Shown: piece after piece, positions 1 to 5,957 of the stretch
How the letters are laid out: each line of letters starts with the position of its first letter
How positions within the stretch are numbered: position 1 is the stretch's first letter
Source of the DNA: Candidatus Poseidoniaceae archaeon
GTDB taxonomy: Archaea > Thermoplasmatota > Poseidoniia > Poseidoniales > Poseidoniaceae
Direction of reading: 5' to 3'
DNA: 6,242 bases
Assembly: GCA_022451835.1 (NCBI GenBank)
Contig: JAKUNX010000099.1
Coordinates: 1 to 6,242 of the forward strand
Translations under genes and position numbers: made by a program
Notes under the pieces: generated by a model
What the model was told of the DNA's origin: nothing
The model's database searches: none
The model's input: the letters and a program-made list of their open reading frames with translations, nothing else

Positions 1-220
1 CTCCTGCACCAGAGCCGCCACCCGCAACTGTTACTGTATAATCGGAGTTAGAAGCACTGTAGGCTTGAGCCCAGGCGCTTGCAACTGGATATACAGTACT
101 GCTTCCAGCGATATTAATCGTTTTTTGTTCATTATCATCATCTCCTCCAATACATCCTGCAAGTCCTGCGCTTAGCACTGTCAAAGTTATCATCAAAGTT
201 ATTCCATATTTTTTCATCAT
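1..220 (-). CDS. pstS: PstS phosphate-binding lipoprotein, N-terminal 73 codons (runs off left edge)
   Basis: This is the substrate-binding subunit of the Pst importer; it captures orthophosphate outside the membrane and delivers it to PstC/PstA. Reading leftward from ATG at 220, the product starts with two Met and two Lys, then a hydrophobic stretch (residues 5-22) ending in a lipobox L-A-G-C with Cys23, so a lipid-anchored protein is expected. An acidic linker (GGDDDNE, 25-31) follows. Residues 39-54 contain GSSTVYPVASAWAQAY and residues 67-73 GGGSGAG, both typical of PstS phosphate-binding loops. The ATG at 220 is chosen because AGGTGA at 232-227 (minus strand) lies 6 bases upstream; the next codon (217) is also ATG and cannot be excluded. 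The gene is divergent from the phoU-pstCAB operon and shares its control region. The C-terminal part is outside the window. Confidence 0.93.
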   Translation of the reverse strand, partial: MMKKYGITLMITLTVLSAGLAGCIGGDDDNEQKTINIAGSSTVYPVASAWAQAYSASNSDYTVTVAGGGSGAG

Positions 221-221
221 T

Positions 222-233
222 CAGGTTCACCTG
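222..233 (-). promoter_or_regulatory. pstS ribosome binding site inside a 12-bp palindrome
   Basis: On the minus strand the sequence reads CAGGTGAACCTG: two 5-bp arms that are exact reverse complements around a GA centre. The left half contains the Shine-Dalgarno AGGTGA (232-227), 6 bases before the pstS ATG, which supports the start choice. The symmetry could be an operator or could be chance; a 2-base loop is too tight for a stable hairpin. Confidence 0.6.
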
Positions 234-286
234 TTGGTCCGGCGTTAGGCCGCTTGGCAATAGGAAATAGCAATAGATAATATTAA

Positions 287-294
287 TTTATATA
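287..294 (+). promoter_or_regulatory. Candidate TATA box for the phoU-pstCAB-phoU operon
   Basis: TTTATATA at 287-294 matches the archaeal TATA-box consensus exactly. With the usual spacing of about 25-27 bases, transcription would start near 317, giving a leader of about 60 bases. A second candidate, GATATATA at 318-325, would place the start near 348 with a leader of about 28 bases. The AT-richness means either could be fortuitous. The complementary strand around 283-298 (GATATATATAAATTAA) could equally serve as the TATA element for pstS, with a leader of about 40 bases. Confidence 0.45.
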
Positions 295-325
295 TATCAA
301 TATATAGATATATGTTTGATATATA
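291..325. repeat. Perfect 10-bp inverted repeat (candidate operator) overlapping the TATA region
   Basis: TATATATCAA at 291-300 and its exact reverse complement TTGATATATA at 316-325 are separated by 15 bases, so arm centres are 25 bp apart. The heptamer GATATAT within the arms occurs a third time at 307-313, in direct orientation to the right arm. The element overlaps the best TATA box and would block or recruit transcription factors if bound. Because the region is nearly all A and T, chance symmetry is easier than usual. The C/G pair at the inner end of each arm (C298, G318) is the more informative part. Confidence 0.45.
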
Positions 326-362
326 GGCCTTCTATGTATGAACCATATTTGTCGCAGATTAC

Positions 363-369
363 GGGGGAG
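363..369 (+). promoter_or_regulatory. Ribosome binding site selecting the TTG start of phoU
   Basis: GGGGGAG (363-369) offers a GGAG core 6 bases before TTG at 376. The first in-frame ATG (397) has only ctcaagcaaaaacgat upstream, with no Shine-Dalgarno match, so the TTG is preferred. Confidence 0.6.
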
Positions 370-375
370 ATTTGA

Positions 376-1401
376 TTGAACTCAAGCAAAAACGATATGA
401 GAAAACTACAAGTCACTGGAGGCTCTACAGTAATCGTTTCGTTGCCAAAAGAATGGATTAGAGCGAACAACTTGGGCAAAGGTGATTTTGTTAACCTTGA
501 AGAGTTAGCCTCAGGAGACCTACGTCTATCATCGATTCAGTCTAAATCATCAAAAAAAGTAGCTACAATTGATTGCTGTGAACATATGACTGGGTTAAGA
601 GATTTGATGATTGGTGCATATTTATCAAACGCAGACGTGATTAAAATTTCATGCAAGAATAAAATTCCACGTGGAACGAGATCAGATGTCAGAGAATTTC
701 TAAGAGATACTCGGGGCATGGAAATAGAGGTCGATGATGACAAAGAAATCAGGATAATTTCAATACTGAACCCATCAGAGCTACGACTTCAAGTATCAAT
801 CAACAGAATGTATATTCTAATCTCAAGTTTAGTTAACGATGCTATGGATGTTCTGTTGGGGGAACCAATCAATCTATTATCCGATATTGATGATCGAGAA
901 CGCCAGATTGATGCTCGAAGATTGTTACTCGAAAGACAGGTTGCTGCCTCCATACAATTACCTTCTGTAGAGCGAAAGTTAGCAGTAGACCGCTTTACTG
1001 CAATGGAACACGCCAACATAGCGCGAATTCTTGAGCGTATGGGCGACCACGCAACGAGATTGGCATATCTAATCAAAGATAATAGCCAGGCAATCAAAAT
1101 AAAACCATCCGAAATGCCACTCTCAGCCATCCCTATTTGGGCTAAGCAGCTGAAAACCATCGTACATAACATGTATACAAAGGACGTCAATATTATCTAT
1201 AATGCTAAGTTAGAGTTGGTCGAATTAAGAGATAAAATAGAGGGTGAAGAAGATGAATTATGGACTGGAAGAGGTTCAGCAGAACGTTTATTGTGCGAAT
1301 TCAGAATTTCCGAATCAATAAGAAGGCTATGTGCTTACAGTATTAACTTCGCAGAAATTCTGCTGAACATGCTCATGCATAAACAACTAGACAATGAATA
1401 A
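376..1401 (+). CDS. phoU: AbrB-domain PhoU fusion, phosphate uptake regulator
   Basis: This 341-aa cytoplasmic protein probably controls Pst activity or expression in response to phosphate. Residues about 8-50 form a SpoVT/AbrB-like swapped-hairpin DNA-binding domain (MRKLQVTGGSTVIVSLPKEW, then GKGD). Residues about 55-130 form an intermediate alpha/beta segment I cannot assign. Residues about 133-335 are the helical PhoU domain: the first repeat ends in the canonical metal-site helix LERMGDHA (219-226, E220/D224), while the matching helix of the second repeat (IRRLCAYSI, 315-323) lacks the motif. The AbrB-PhoU arrangement is known in archaea, whereas bacterial PhoU (about 240 aa) has no AbrB domain. 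The start is TTG, chosen for its GGAG site; ATG 397 would remove seven residues without harming the domains. It is the first gene of the operon; its stop overlaps the pstC ribosome binding site. DNA binding is inferred from the domain. Confidence 0.9.
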   Translation: MNSSKNDMRKLQVTGGSTVIVSLPKEWIRANNLGKGDFVNLEELASGDLRLSSIQSKSSKKVATIDCCEHMTGLRDLMIGAYLSNADVIKISCKNKIPRGTRSDVREFLRDTRGMEIEVDDDKEIRIISILNPSELRLQVSINRMYILISSLVNDAMDVLLGEPINLLSDIDDRERQIDARRLLLERQVAASIQLPSVERKLAVDRFTAMEHANIARILERMGDHATRLAYLIKDNSQAIKIKPSEMPLSAIPIWAKQLKTIVHNMYTKDVNIIYNAKLELVELRDKIEGEEDELWTGRGSAERLLCEFRISESIRRLCAYSINFAEILLNMLMHKQLDNE

Positions 1402-1410
1402 GGTGAGCAA

Positions 1411-2724
1411 ATGTCATTCCTTGAATATCTCAAGAACAATCGCGCAAGGGTAATTCTATTCTTGACGAGTTTTTCTGTGATATTAATTACTTTAGGAATT
1501 ATCCAGACATTATTATTCGAGTCAATCAATTTCTTTTCCGAACTTGCAGAAAGCCGTGGATGGTTCACATTTGATTGGGATCTCGCAGGCATCACTTCAG
1601 GGACAGGTATCGCGGCAGCGATTTTCTTGTTAGTGTATATTGCTGAATTATTGATTACTAAATTCACCATTGAACAAGAGACTAAGTTAGACATTATACT
1701 ATTTCCAAAACAGTTTGTTATTTACATAGCTGCTGCTTTGCTTGTTGTACAATTTTTCGTGTTAGATACGCTACTAATGGGAGTAGCATTTGTGTTTGTC
1801 TTCATCACCTGGCGTAGACTGGCATCAGCGGTAAACAAACAACGCTATGGTATGCAGCTTAGCGATAGTACACTTTGGCGTAACATCTCTCTCGGCTTCT
1901 TCTTAATCGCCCTAGCAAAATCAATCACGATGAATTATGGCGGCGCGCTAGGAGAATTTTTCTTGACAACTAACTGGAACCCTGCGCTAAAGCCAGTATC
2001 ATTTGGAGTCAACAGCCTACTACTGACTACGCTACAAGTCGCATTTGGTGCACTGATCATTGCAGTACCTCTTGGTGTTGGATGCGCAATATATCTTTCA
2101 GAATATGCTCCACCTAGACTAGTTGCGGTGGTTAAGCCAACGTTGGAATTGTTAGCTGGAATTCCTTCCGTAGTTTACGGATTCTTTGCTTTCATTTACA
2201 TCGGACCTCTGGTAGTAGAATTAGGTGAATATTTCTATGCAAACGGCTGGATAGACGAGCCGCCTAATGTATTGAATCCAATTAACGGAGCAATTGTTGT
2301 TGGAGTAATGATTTTACCATTAATTGCCTCTATGTCAGAAGATGCATTAAGAGCAGTACCAAATGAGTTGCGGGAAGGCTCTTTGGCTTTAGGGGCAACA
2401 AAGATTGAAACTACTTTTAAGGTAATGATACAAGCATCGCTCTCTGGAATTATCGCAAGCATAATTCTTGCTCTGAGTCGGGCAGTAGGTGAAACAATGG
2501 CTGTTACTTTAGCGGTTGGAACGGTGGCAGTATTTACTGCAAACATGTTCCTTCCAGCGCAAACGATGACAGCGTACATCGCTCAAAGAGTGGGCGGAGA
2601 TCTGCCCTTTGGTGAAATCGGCTATCTGACAATTTTTGCGGTTGGATTATACTTATTCGTGATTACACTGACACTGAATTTAATCGGTAATAGGGTTCTA
2701 GCAGCATATCGGGAGGCTTACTGA
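1411..2724 (+). CDS. pstC: PstC phosphate ABC transporter permease, with N-terminal extra membrane helices
   Basis: This is one of the two membrane subunits forming the phosphate channel with PstA, at 437 aa against about 300-320 for typical PstC. The conserved core occupies residues about 157-430: NWNP and SFG (188-199) in the outer loop, SEYAPPR (230-236), ELLAGIPSVVYGF (246-258), and the cytoplasmic EAA coupling loop for PstB (about 309-345, DALRAVPNELREGSLALGAT), followed by SRAVGETMAV. Hydrophobic segments ahead of the core lie near 13-36, 65-84, 102-118 and 119-134, so by eye about ten helices are present instead of six. The Arg/Lys-rich loop 135-157 is consistent with a cytoplasmic position and preserves core topology. 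AGGTGA at 1401-1406 begins on the last base of the phoU stop and lies 4 bases before the ATG, suggesting translational coupling. The pstC stop TGA shares its A with the pstA ATG. PstC is preferred over PstA because it lacks R-x-x-GEAAP and carries the EYAPPR/ELLAGIPS set. Confidence 0.95.
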   Translation: MSFLEYLKNNRARVILFLTSFSVILITLGIIQTLLFESINFFSELAESRGWFTFDWDLAGITSGTGIAAAIFLLVYIAELLITKFTIEQETKLDIILFPKQFVIYIAAALLVVQFFVLDTLLMGVAFVFVFITWRRLASAVNKQRYGMQLSDSTLWRNISLGFFLIALAKSITMNYGGALGEFFLTTNWNPALKPVSFGVNSLLLTTLQVAFGALIIAVPLGVGCAIYLSEYAPPRLVAVVKPTLELLAGIPSVVYGFFAFIYIGPLVVELGEYFYANGWIDEPPNVLNPINGAIVVGVMILPLIASMSEDALRAVPNELREGSLALGATKIETTFKVMIQASLSGIIASIILALSRAVGETMAVTLAVGTVAVFTANMFLPAQTMTAYIAQRVGGDLPFGEIGYLTIFAVGLYLFVITLTLNLIGNRVLAAYREAY

Positions 2725-4421
2725 TGAAAGATATCGATAACCTCCAAAAAAGAAGCCGTAAACTACGTGACTTCGCTGAGACTATGGGTTCTTCCGGCCT
2801 TGCATTTACCGGGTTAGTCGGACTACTATTCCTTGCGATATTGGTTTGGCAGATTACTGCTCCTACTTTCATTGATGGCGAGAGTGGAGAAATTCCTGCC
2901 GCCAATGAATTCATCACCGAAAGCGATTATGAAATGGAATGGGATTATCCCAACACAGACTCTAACGGCGCTCTTACTACTGATGCAATAGTGCTAGAAA
3001 TTTCGTGGGACGGCGGCGACGAGGTCCACGAATTGCAAATCAATATTATCTCTGAAAGAGATATCTATGAGGATGTCTATATCAATGAATCTGGTTTAAG
3101 CACCAATATTGTTGAAATCGGTAGGAAAACCAAATTCCATCTTTATTCGAGCTTAACAGAGGTTGTCTTAGTAATCCAAAATTCTGGGCCGGTTCCTTCA
3201 GCGGATGAGACTGGAAAGCCACTAGTTTCATCCTTCGTAATTGAATATGATATTGCGGTGGTATATGACGGCGGTTTAGTTTTCGAACCACTGGAGATAA
3301 TCGCCTATGCCACCCTCATATTTTTGGTAATAATTTATCGAGCTCCGAAGAGCAATATTCTCGAATTCATGCACAAATTAGTTGGTAAAGAACGCATGGT
3401 ATTAGCGATATTTTACGCATTAGCTCTGGTTACAACAATCGCTGGAGGTTTGTCTGTACCATCAACACTTGCTGCGCTTTGCTGGATACTTGCTGCTAGA
3501 ATGATGTCCGCCCTGATTAAAGGGATTGAACGCATGTTACACTCAGGCCGCAAACTATCTGAAGTATCGAGACTTAAACATTCGATAAGTAATCGAGACG
3601 GGTTGCTGATGTGGAGCAGCATGTTACTCGTCACCTCCACACTGTTTATTCCTCTAGAAATTTATATTCCATTCCTAACCGAAAGATATCAAGATATATT
3701 CTCGCCATATTCATCGGGTATCAGGGCTGCTTTCTATGGAACCATTTGGGTTATGCTAATCGCCATGATTTCATCTGTACCAATATCTGTTGGGGCAGCA
3801 ATATACTTGGAAGAATATGCCAAGCCGACCAAGACCACTAAGCTAATCCAAGCACTCGTGACAAATCTTGCAGGAGTTCCATCTATTGTATTCGGTATGT
3901 TTGGATTGGCGATATTTGTCAAACAGGGAGGTATTGGTTGGGGATTAGGCCCATCGATTTTAGCCGCTGGTTTGACCATGGGGGTTATGGCCATGCCAAT
4001 TATTGTGCTTGCAAGTCAAGAGGCACTTAGAAGCGTTCCGAGGAGTTTGAGAGAATCAGCTTATGGTGTGGGTTGTACTCAATGGCAAGTAACCAAAGAT
4101 CACGTTCTTCCATCAGCTATGCCTGGAATTATGACCGGTAGTATTCTAGCAATGTCGAGAATAATGGGGGAAGCAGCACCTTTGGTAGTTGTTGGTGCAA
4201 CGGCAATGATAGTTTTCGACCCAGAACCATTAGCAGGTCTGTTCGGTGGTAATGTTAACTTCACGGTGATACCAATTCAAATTTATTTCTGGACATCTGA
4301 ACCAGACCCTGCATGGCATGCAATGGCAGCAGCCGCAAGCATTTCCCTGATTGCCCTACTGGTAGCGATGAACAGTATTGCAATCGTACTAAGACAGCAC
4401 TTTAGAAGGAGGCTAAACTAA
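2724..4421 (+). CDS. pstA: PstA phosphate ABC transporter permease, with large N-terminal extension and outer domain
   Basis: This is the second channel subunit, at 565 aa nearly twice the usual PstA (about 280-300 aa). The core is residues about 294-560: EEYAKPTK (363-370), NLAGVPSIVFGMFG (381-394), the EAA loop for PstB (about 431-469, EALRSVPRSLRESAYGVG), and the PstA hallmark RIMGEAAPLVVVGA (479-492). The N-terminal half contains a helix (about 27-46), a hydrophilic, strand-rich segment (47-187) expected outside the membrane, and helices near 188-205, 224-241 and 244-265. A basic, probably cytoplasmic loop (266-293) leads into the core. This gives about ten helices. GGGAGG (2711-2716) lies 7 bases before the ATG, which overlaps the pstC stop by one base (TGATG). 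No frameshift or internal stop is seen, so the extension is part of the protein and not a misjoined gene. The outer domain has no function I can name. Confidence 0.94.
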   Translation: MKDIDNLQKRSRKLRDFAETMGSSGLAFTGLVGLLFLAILVWQITAPTFIDGESGEIPAANEFITESDYEMEWDYPNTDSNGALTTDAIVLEISWDGGDEVHELQINIISERDIYEDVYINESGLSTNIVEIGRKTKFHLYSSLTEVVLVIQNSGPVPSADETGKPLVSSFVIEYDIAVVYDGGLVFEPLEIIAYATLIFLVIIYRAPKSNILEFMHKLVGKERMVLAIFYALALVTTIAGGLSVPSTLAALCWILAARMMSALIKGIERMLHSGRKLSEVSRLKHSISNRDGLLMWSSMLLVTSTLFIPLEIYIPFLTERYQDIFSPYSSGIRAAFYGTIWVMLIAMISSVPISVGAAIYLEEYAKPTKTTKLIQALVTNLAGVPSIVFGMFGLAIFVKQGGIGWGLGPSILAAGLTMGVMAMPIIVLASQEALRSVPRSLRESAYGVGCTQWQVTKDHVLPSAMPGIMTGSILAMSRIMGEAAPLVVVGATAMIVFDPEPLAGLFGGNVNFTVIPIQIYFWTSEPDPAWHAMAAAASISLIALLVAMNSIAIVLRQHFRRRLN

Positions 4422-5236
4422 TGAGCGAAGAAGCACAAACCGAAGAGATACCAGACTCAACTAGAGACTTAGAAATCGATGATGAAAAAGAGTTAATGAT
4501 TGAAGATTTGGATTTGTGGTATGGCGATAAACAGGCATTATATGGTGTGTCATTGCCAATTGCCAAGAATAGCGTTACAGCGCTAATAGGTCCTTCAGGA
4601 TGTGGAAAAAGCACATTGCTTAGAATGATGAATAGAATGAATGATTTGATTCCAATCTGTCACTATGATGGTAAAATCTCTATGGGTGATGTAGAGATAA
4701 CCGGTAAAGATGCCGATTTAGTAGAAATCAGGAAAAAAATAGGGATGGTTTTTCAAAGACCAAATCCGTTCCCTAAATCAATTTATGATAATGTTGGATA
4801 CGGCGTAAAATTGCATTTCAAGCCTACCAGAGAAGAACTCGATGCTATTGTTGAGAAGAGTTTGAAGCGTGCTGCACTATGGAAAGAAGTGGCGGACAGG
4901 CAACATGAGTTAGGGACTTCATTATCGGGCGGTCAACAACAGAGACTGTGTATTGCTCGGACTATTGCGATTGAACCAGATGTTATTTTGATGGATGAGC
5001 CATGTAGTGCATTAGACCCAATTGCTACAGCTGCGATCGAGGAGTTAATTCTAGAATTGAAAAAAGATTTCACGGTTGTTATAGTTACGCATTCGATGTC
5101 GCAAGCAGCTAGGGTCAGTGATTATACTGGCTTTATGTATCTTGGTAGATTAGTGGAATTTGATAAGACCGAGAAGATATTCTCGGATCCAGATAATGAA
5201 TTGACAAAGCGTTACATTACCGGAAGATTTGGTTGA
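4421..5236 (+). CDS. pstB: PstB phosphate-transporting ATPase
   Basis: This 271-aa ABC ATPase drives phosphate import by ATP hydrolysis at the cytoplasmic face of PstC/PstA. All motifs are intact: Walker A GPSGCGKST (57-65), Q-loop Gln112 in FQRPNPFPKSIYDNV, signature LSGGQQQR (168-175), Walker B VILMDEP (188-194), D-loop SALD (196-199) and H-loop His224. PstB-specific features are RMMNRMNDLIP after Walker A, the NPFPKSIYDNV stretch, and the C-terminal YITGRFG. Residues 1-24 form an acidic leader rich in Glu and Asp. Length is close to the family's usual 250-275 aa. AAGGAGG (4406-4412) lies 8 bases before the ATG, which shares one base with the pstA TAA stop (TAATG), so translation is likely coupled. 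The gene's last codons overlap the ribosome binding site of the next phoU. Confidence 0.97.
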   Translation: MSEEAQTEEIPDSTRDLEIDDEKELMIEDLDLWYGDKQALYGVSLPIAKNSVTALIGPSGCGKSTLLRMMNRMNDLIPICHYDGKISMGDVEITGKDADLVEIRKKIGMVFQRPNPFPKSIYDNVGYGVKLHFKPTREELDAIVEKSLKRAALWKEVADRQHELGTSLSGGQQQRLCIARTIAIEPDVILMDEPCSALDPIATAAIEELILELKKDFTVVIVTHSMSQAARVSDYTGFMYLGRLVEFDKTEKIFSDPDNELTKRYITGRFG

Positions 5237-5241
5237 GGTGA
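5236..5241 (+). promoter_or_regulatory. Ribosome binding site setting the start of the second phoU
   Basis: AGGTGA begins on the last base of the pstB stop codon and ends 5 bases before ATG 5247. It therefore supports ATG 5247 over the in-frame TTG at 5229, which would lie upstream of the site and inside pstB. Confidence 0.75.
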
Positions 5242-5246
5242 AAAAA

Positions 5247-5912
5247 ATGCCAATTAGAACAGGACTAGATACTAGAATAGAAGAAGTAAGAGCCGAATTG
5301 AGAGAGTATTTTGCGGAGGCTAAAACAGCATACACAGAAGCGATTGAAGCGTTTACTAAACTAGACTCAGAAGTCTATTCTGAGGTTAAGAAAATACGCC
5401 AACATGCAAGAGAGGTAAACTGGGATCTAACAAATAATTTATTGCTTATTTTAGCACTAAATCAACCACTAATGAAGGATTTGAGAATCGTTGCGGCATA
5501 TTTGCGTAGTGTGGACACCATCGAGAGAATAATCCGCCATGCAAGAGATATTGCAAGGTCAGACCGTTCATTAGATGAAAATGCAACCGAATTGCCTGAA
5601 GTCATAATTGAATCAGTACTTGGTATGCATACACAACTGAATGCCTTAATCGACATTGCTTCGAAATGCTTCACCGAGGTAGAAGAAGTGCCCGGGGATG
5701 AATTGAGAGCGGTATGGCGCAGGATAAAAGATGAACACAAAGTTGCCATTAACGCTCTTTCAACATTAAAATCTGATACTATGGGTGGTAAGTCAGCAAG
5801 ACTCGATGTAGTAAATATCGTCAGCCGAGTTGAACGCTCAGCTTACAACCTAGTCAGGCTTTGCAGTCTGTGGCACCATGCCCTCAATAACGAGAACATT
5901 ATTCTTGATTAA
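5247..5912 (+). CDS. phoU: Second PhoU-family protein, divergent metal-site motifs
   Basis: This 221-aa, all-helical cytoplasmic protein has classic PhoU length and two three-helix repeats. The family is recognised from LALNQPLMKDLRIVAAYLRS (70-88), which matches the PhoU pattern of A-x-x-Q-P followed by D-L-R, and from a paired helix VDTIERIIRHARDIA (89-103). That helix has ERIIRHA (93-99) where bacterial PhoU has ERIGDHA, so the metal-binding Asp is Arg. The second repeat has VERSAYNLVRL (195-205), again without the Asp. Similar E-R-I-x-R variants are, as I recall, common in archaeal PhoU proteins, so this is probably a subfamily trait and not decay. The likely role is restraining or signalling from the PstCAB complex when phosphate is ample, with no DNA-binding domain of its own. 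It is the last gene of the operon, translationally coupled to pstB. ATG 5247 is chosen from its AGGTGA site. Confidence 0.9.
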   Translation: MPIRTGLDTRIEEVRAELREYFAEAKTAYTEAIEAFTKLDSEVYSEVKKIRQHAREVNWDLTNNLLLILALNQPLMKDLRIVAAYLRSVDTIERIIRHARDIARSDRSLDENATELPEVIIESVLGMHTQLNALIDIASKCFTEVEEVPGDELRAVWRRIKDEHKVAINALSTLKSDTMGGKSARLDVVNIVSRVERSAYNLVRLCSLWHHALNNENIILD

Positions 5913-5957
5913 GCCGTAAAAACATAGCATCATAATGGTGTAGTTCCACGCTTGGGT
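5913..5957. other. Short spacer between the pst operon and the aminotransferase gene
   Basis: These 45 bases contain no stable hairpin or T-tract that I would call a terminator on the plus strand. TAAAAACATA at 5917-5926 is a weak TATA-like candidate that could start a very short leader or leaderless transcript of the downstream gene. No good Shine-Dalgarno site precedes 5958. An ATG at 5935 reads only three codons to a stop. Whether the next gene is read through from the pst operon cannot be decided from sequence. Confidence 0.4.

Larger units (their letters stand above)
221..375. promoter_or_regulatory. Divergent control region between pstS and the phoU-pstCAB operon
   Basis: This 155-base gap separates the pstS start (220, leftward) from the phoU start (376, rightward), so both promoters must lie here unless transcription comes from further away. 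Its centre (about 280-326) is almost pure A+T and holds TATA-like elements on both strands plus a perfect inverted repeat. The outer part next to pstS (about 233-258) is more G+C-rich. I see no convincing small gene or RNA gene. A shared divergent promoter fits joint control of PstS with the rest of the transporter by phosphate. Candidate regulators encoded here are the AbrB-PhoU protein (376-1401) or an archaeal factor elsewhere. Confidence 0.75.

Noticed and set aside
281..326. AT-repeat tract as CRISPR, replication origin or transposon end
   Set aside because: There are no regularly spaced long repeats and spacers, no origin-type repeats or adjacent orc1/cdc6, and no transposase or target duplication. 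A promoter/operator reading explains it better.
246..329. TAGGCC occurring at 246-251 and 324-329 as a direct repeat
   Set aside because: A six-base repeat with differing flanks is expected by chance over this distance.
397..399. ATG 397 as start of the AbrB-PhoU gene
   Set aside because: It has no Shine-Dalgarno sequence upstream, whereas TTG 376 has GGAG at 6 bases. It remains possible, since the AbrB domain would survive intact.
789..1190. Minus-strand open frame of 133 codons inside phoU
   Set aside because: It lies wholly antisense to a well-supported AbrB-PhoU gene and its product resembles no family I recognise.
1335..1694. Minus-strand open frame of 119 codons across the phoU/pstC junction
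   Set aside because: It is antisense to two convincing coding genes, and its predicted protein has no recognisable motif.
2235..2579. Minus-strand open frame of 114 codons inside pstC
   Set aside because: It mirrors the most conserved part of the PstC core, so its openness is explained by the sense-strand codons.
3611..3841. Plus-strand open frame of 76 codons in another frame of pstA
   Set aside because: It lies entirely inside the PstA core, whose frame is continuous and carries all family motifs, so it is not evidence of a frameshift.
5229..5246. TTG at 5229 as start of the second phoU, adding six residues
   Set aside because: It lies before the AGGTGA at 5236-5241 and inside pstB; ATG 5247 has ideal spacing from that site.
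5896..5930. Transcription terminator after the second phoU
   Set aside because: No stem of useful length and no T-tract after the stop codon; the T-rich bases (attattcttgatt) are inside the last codons.
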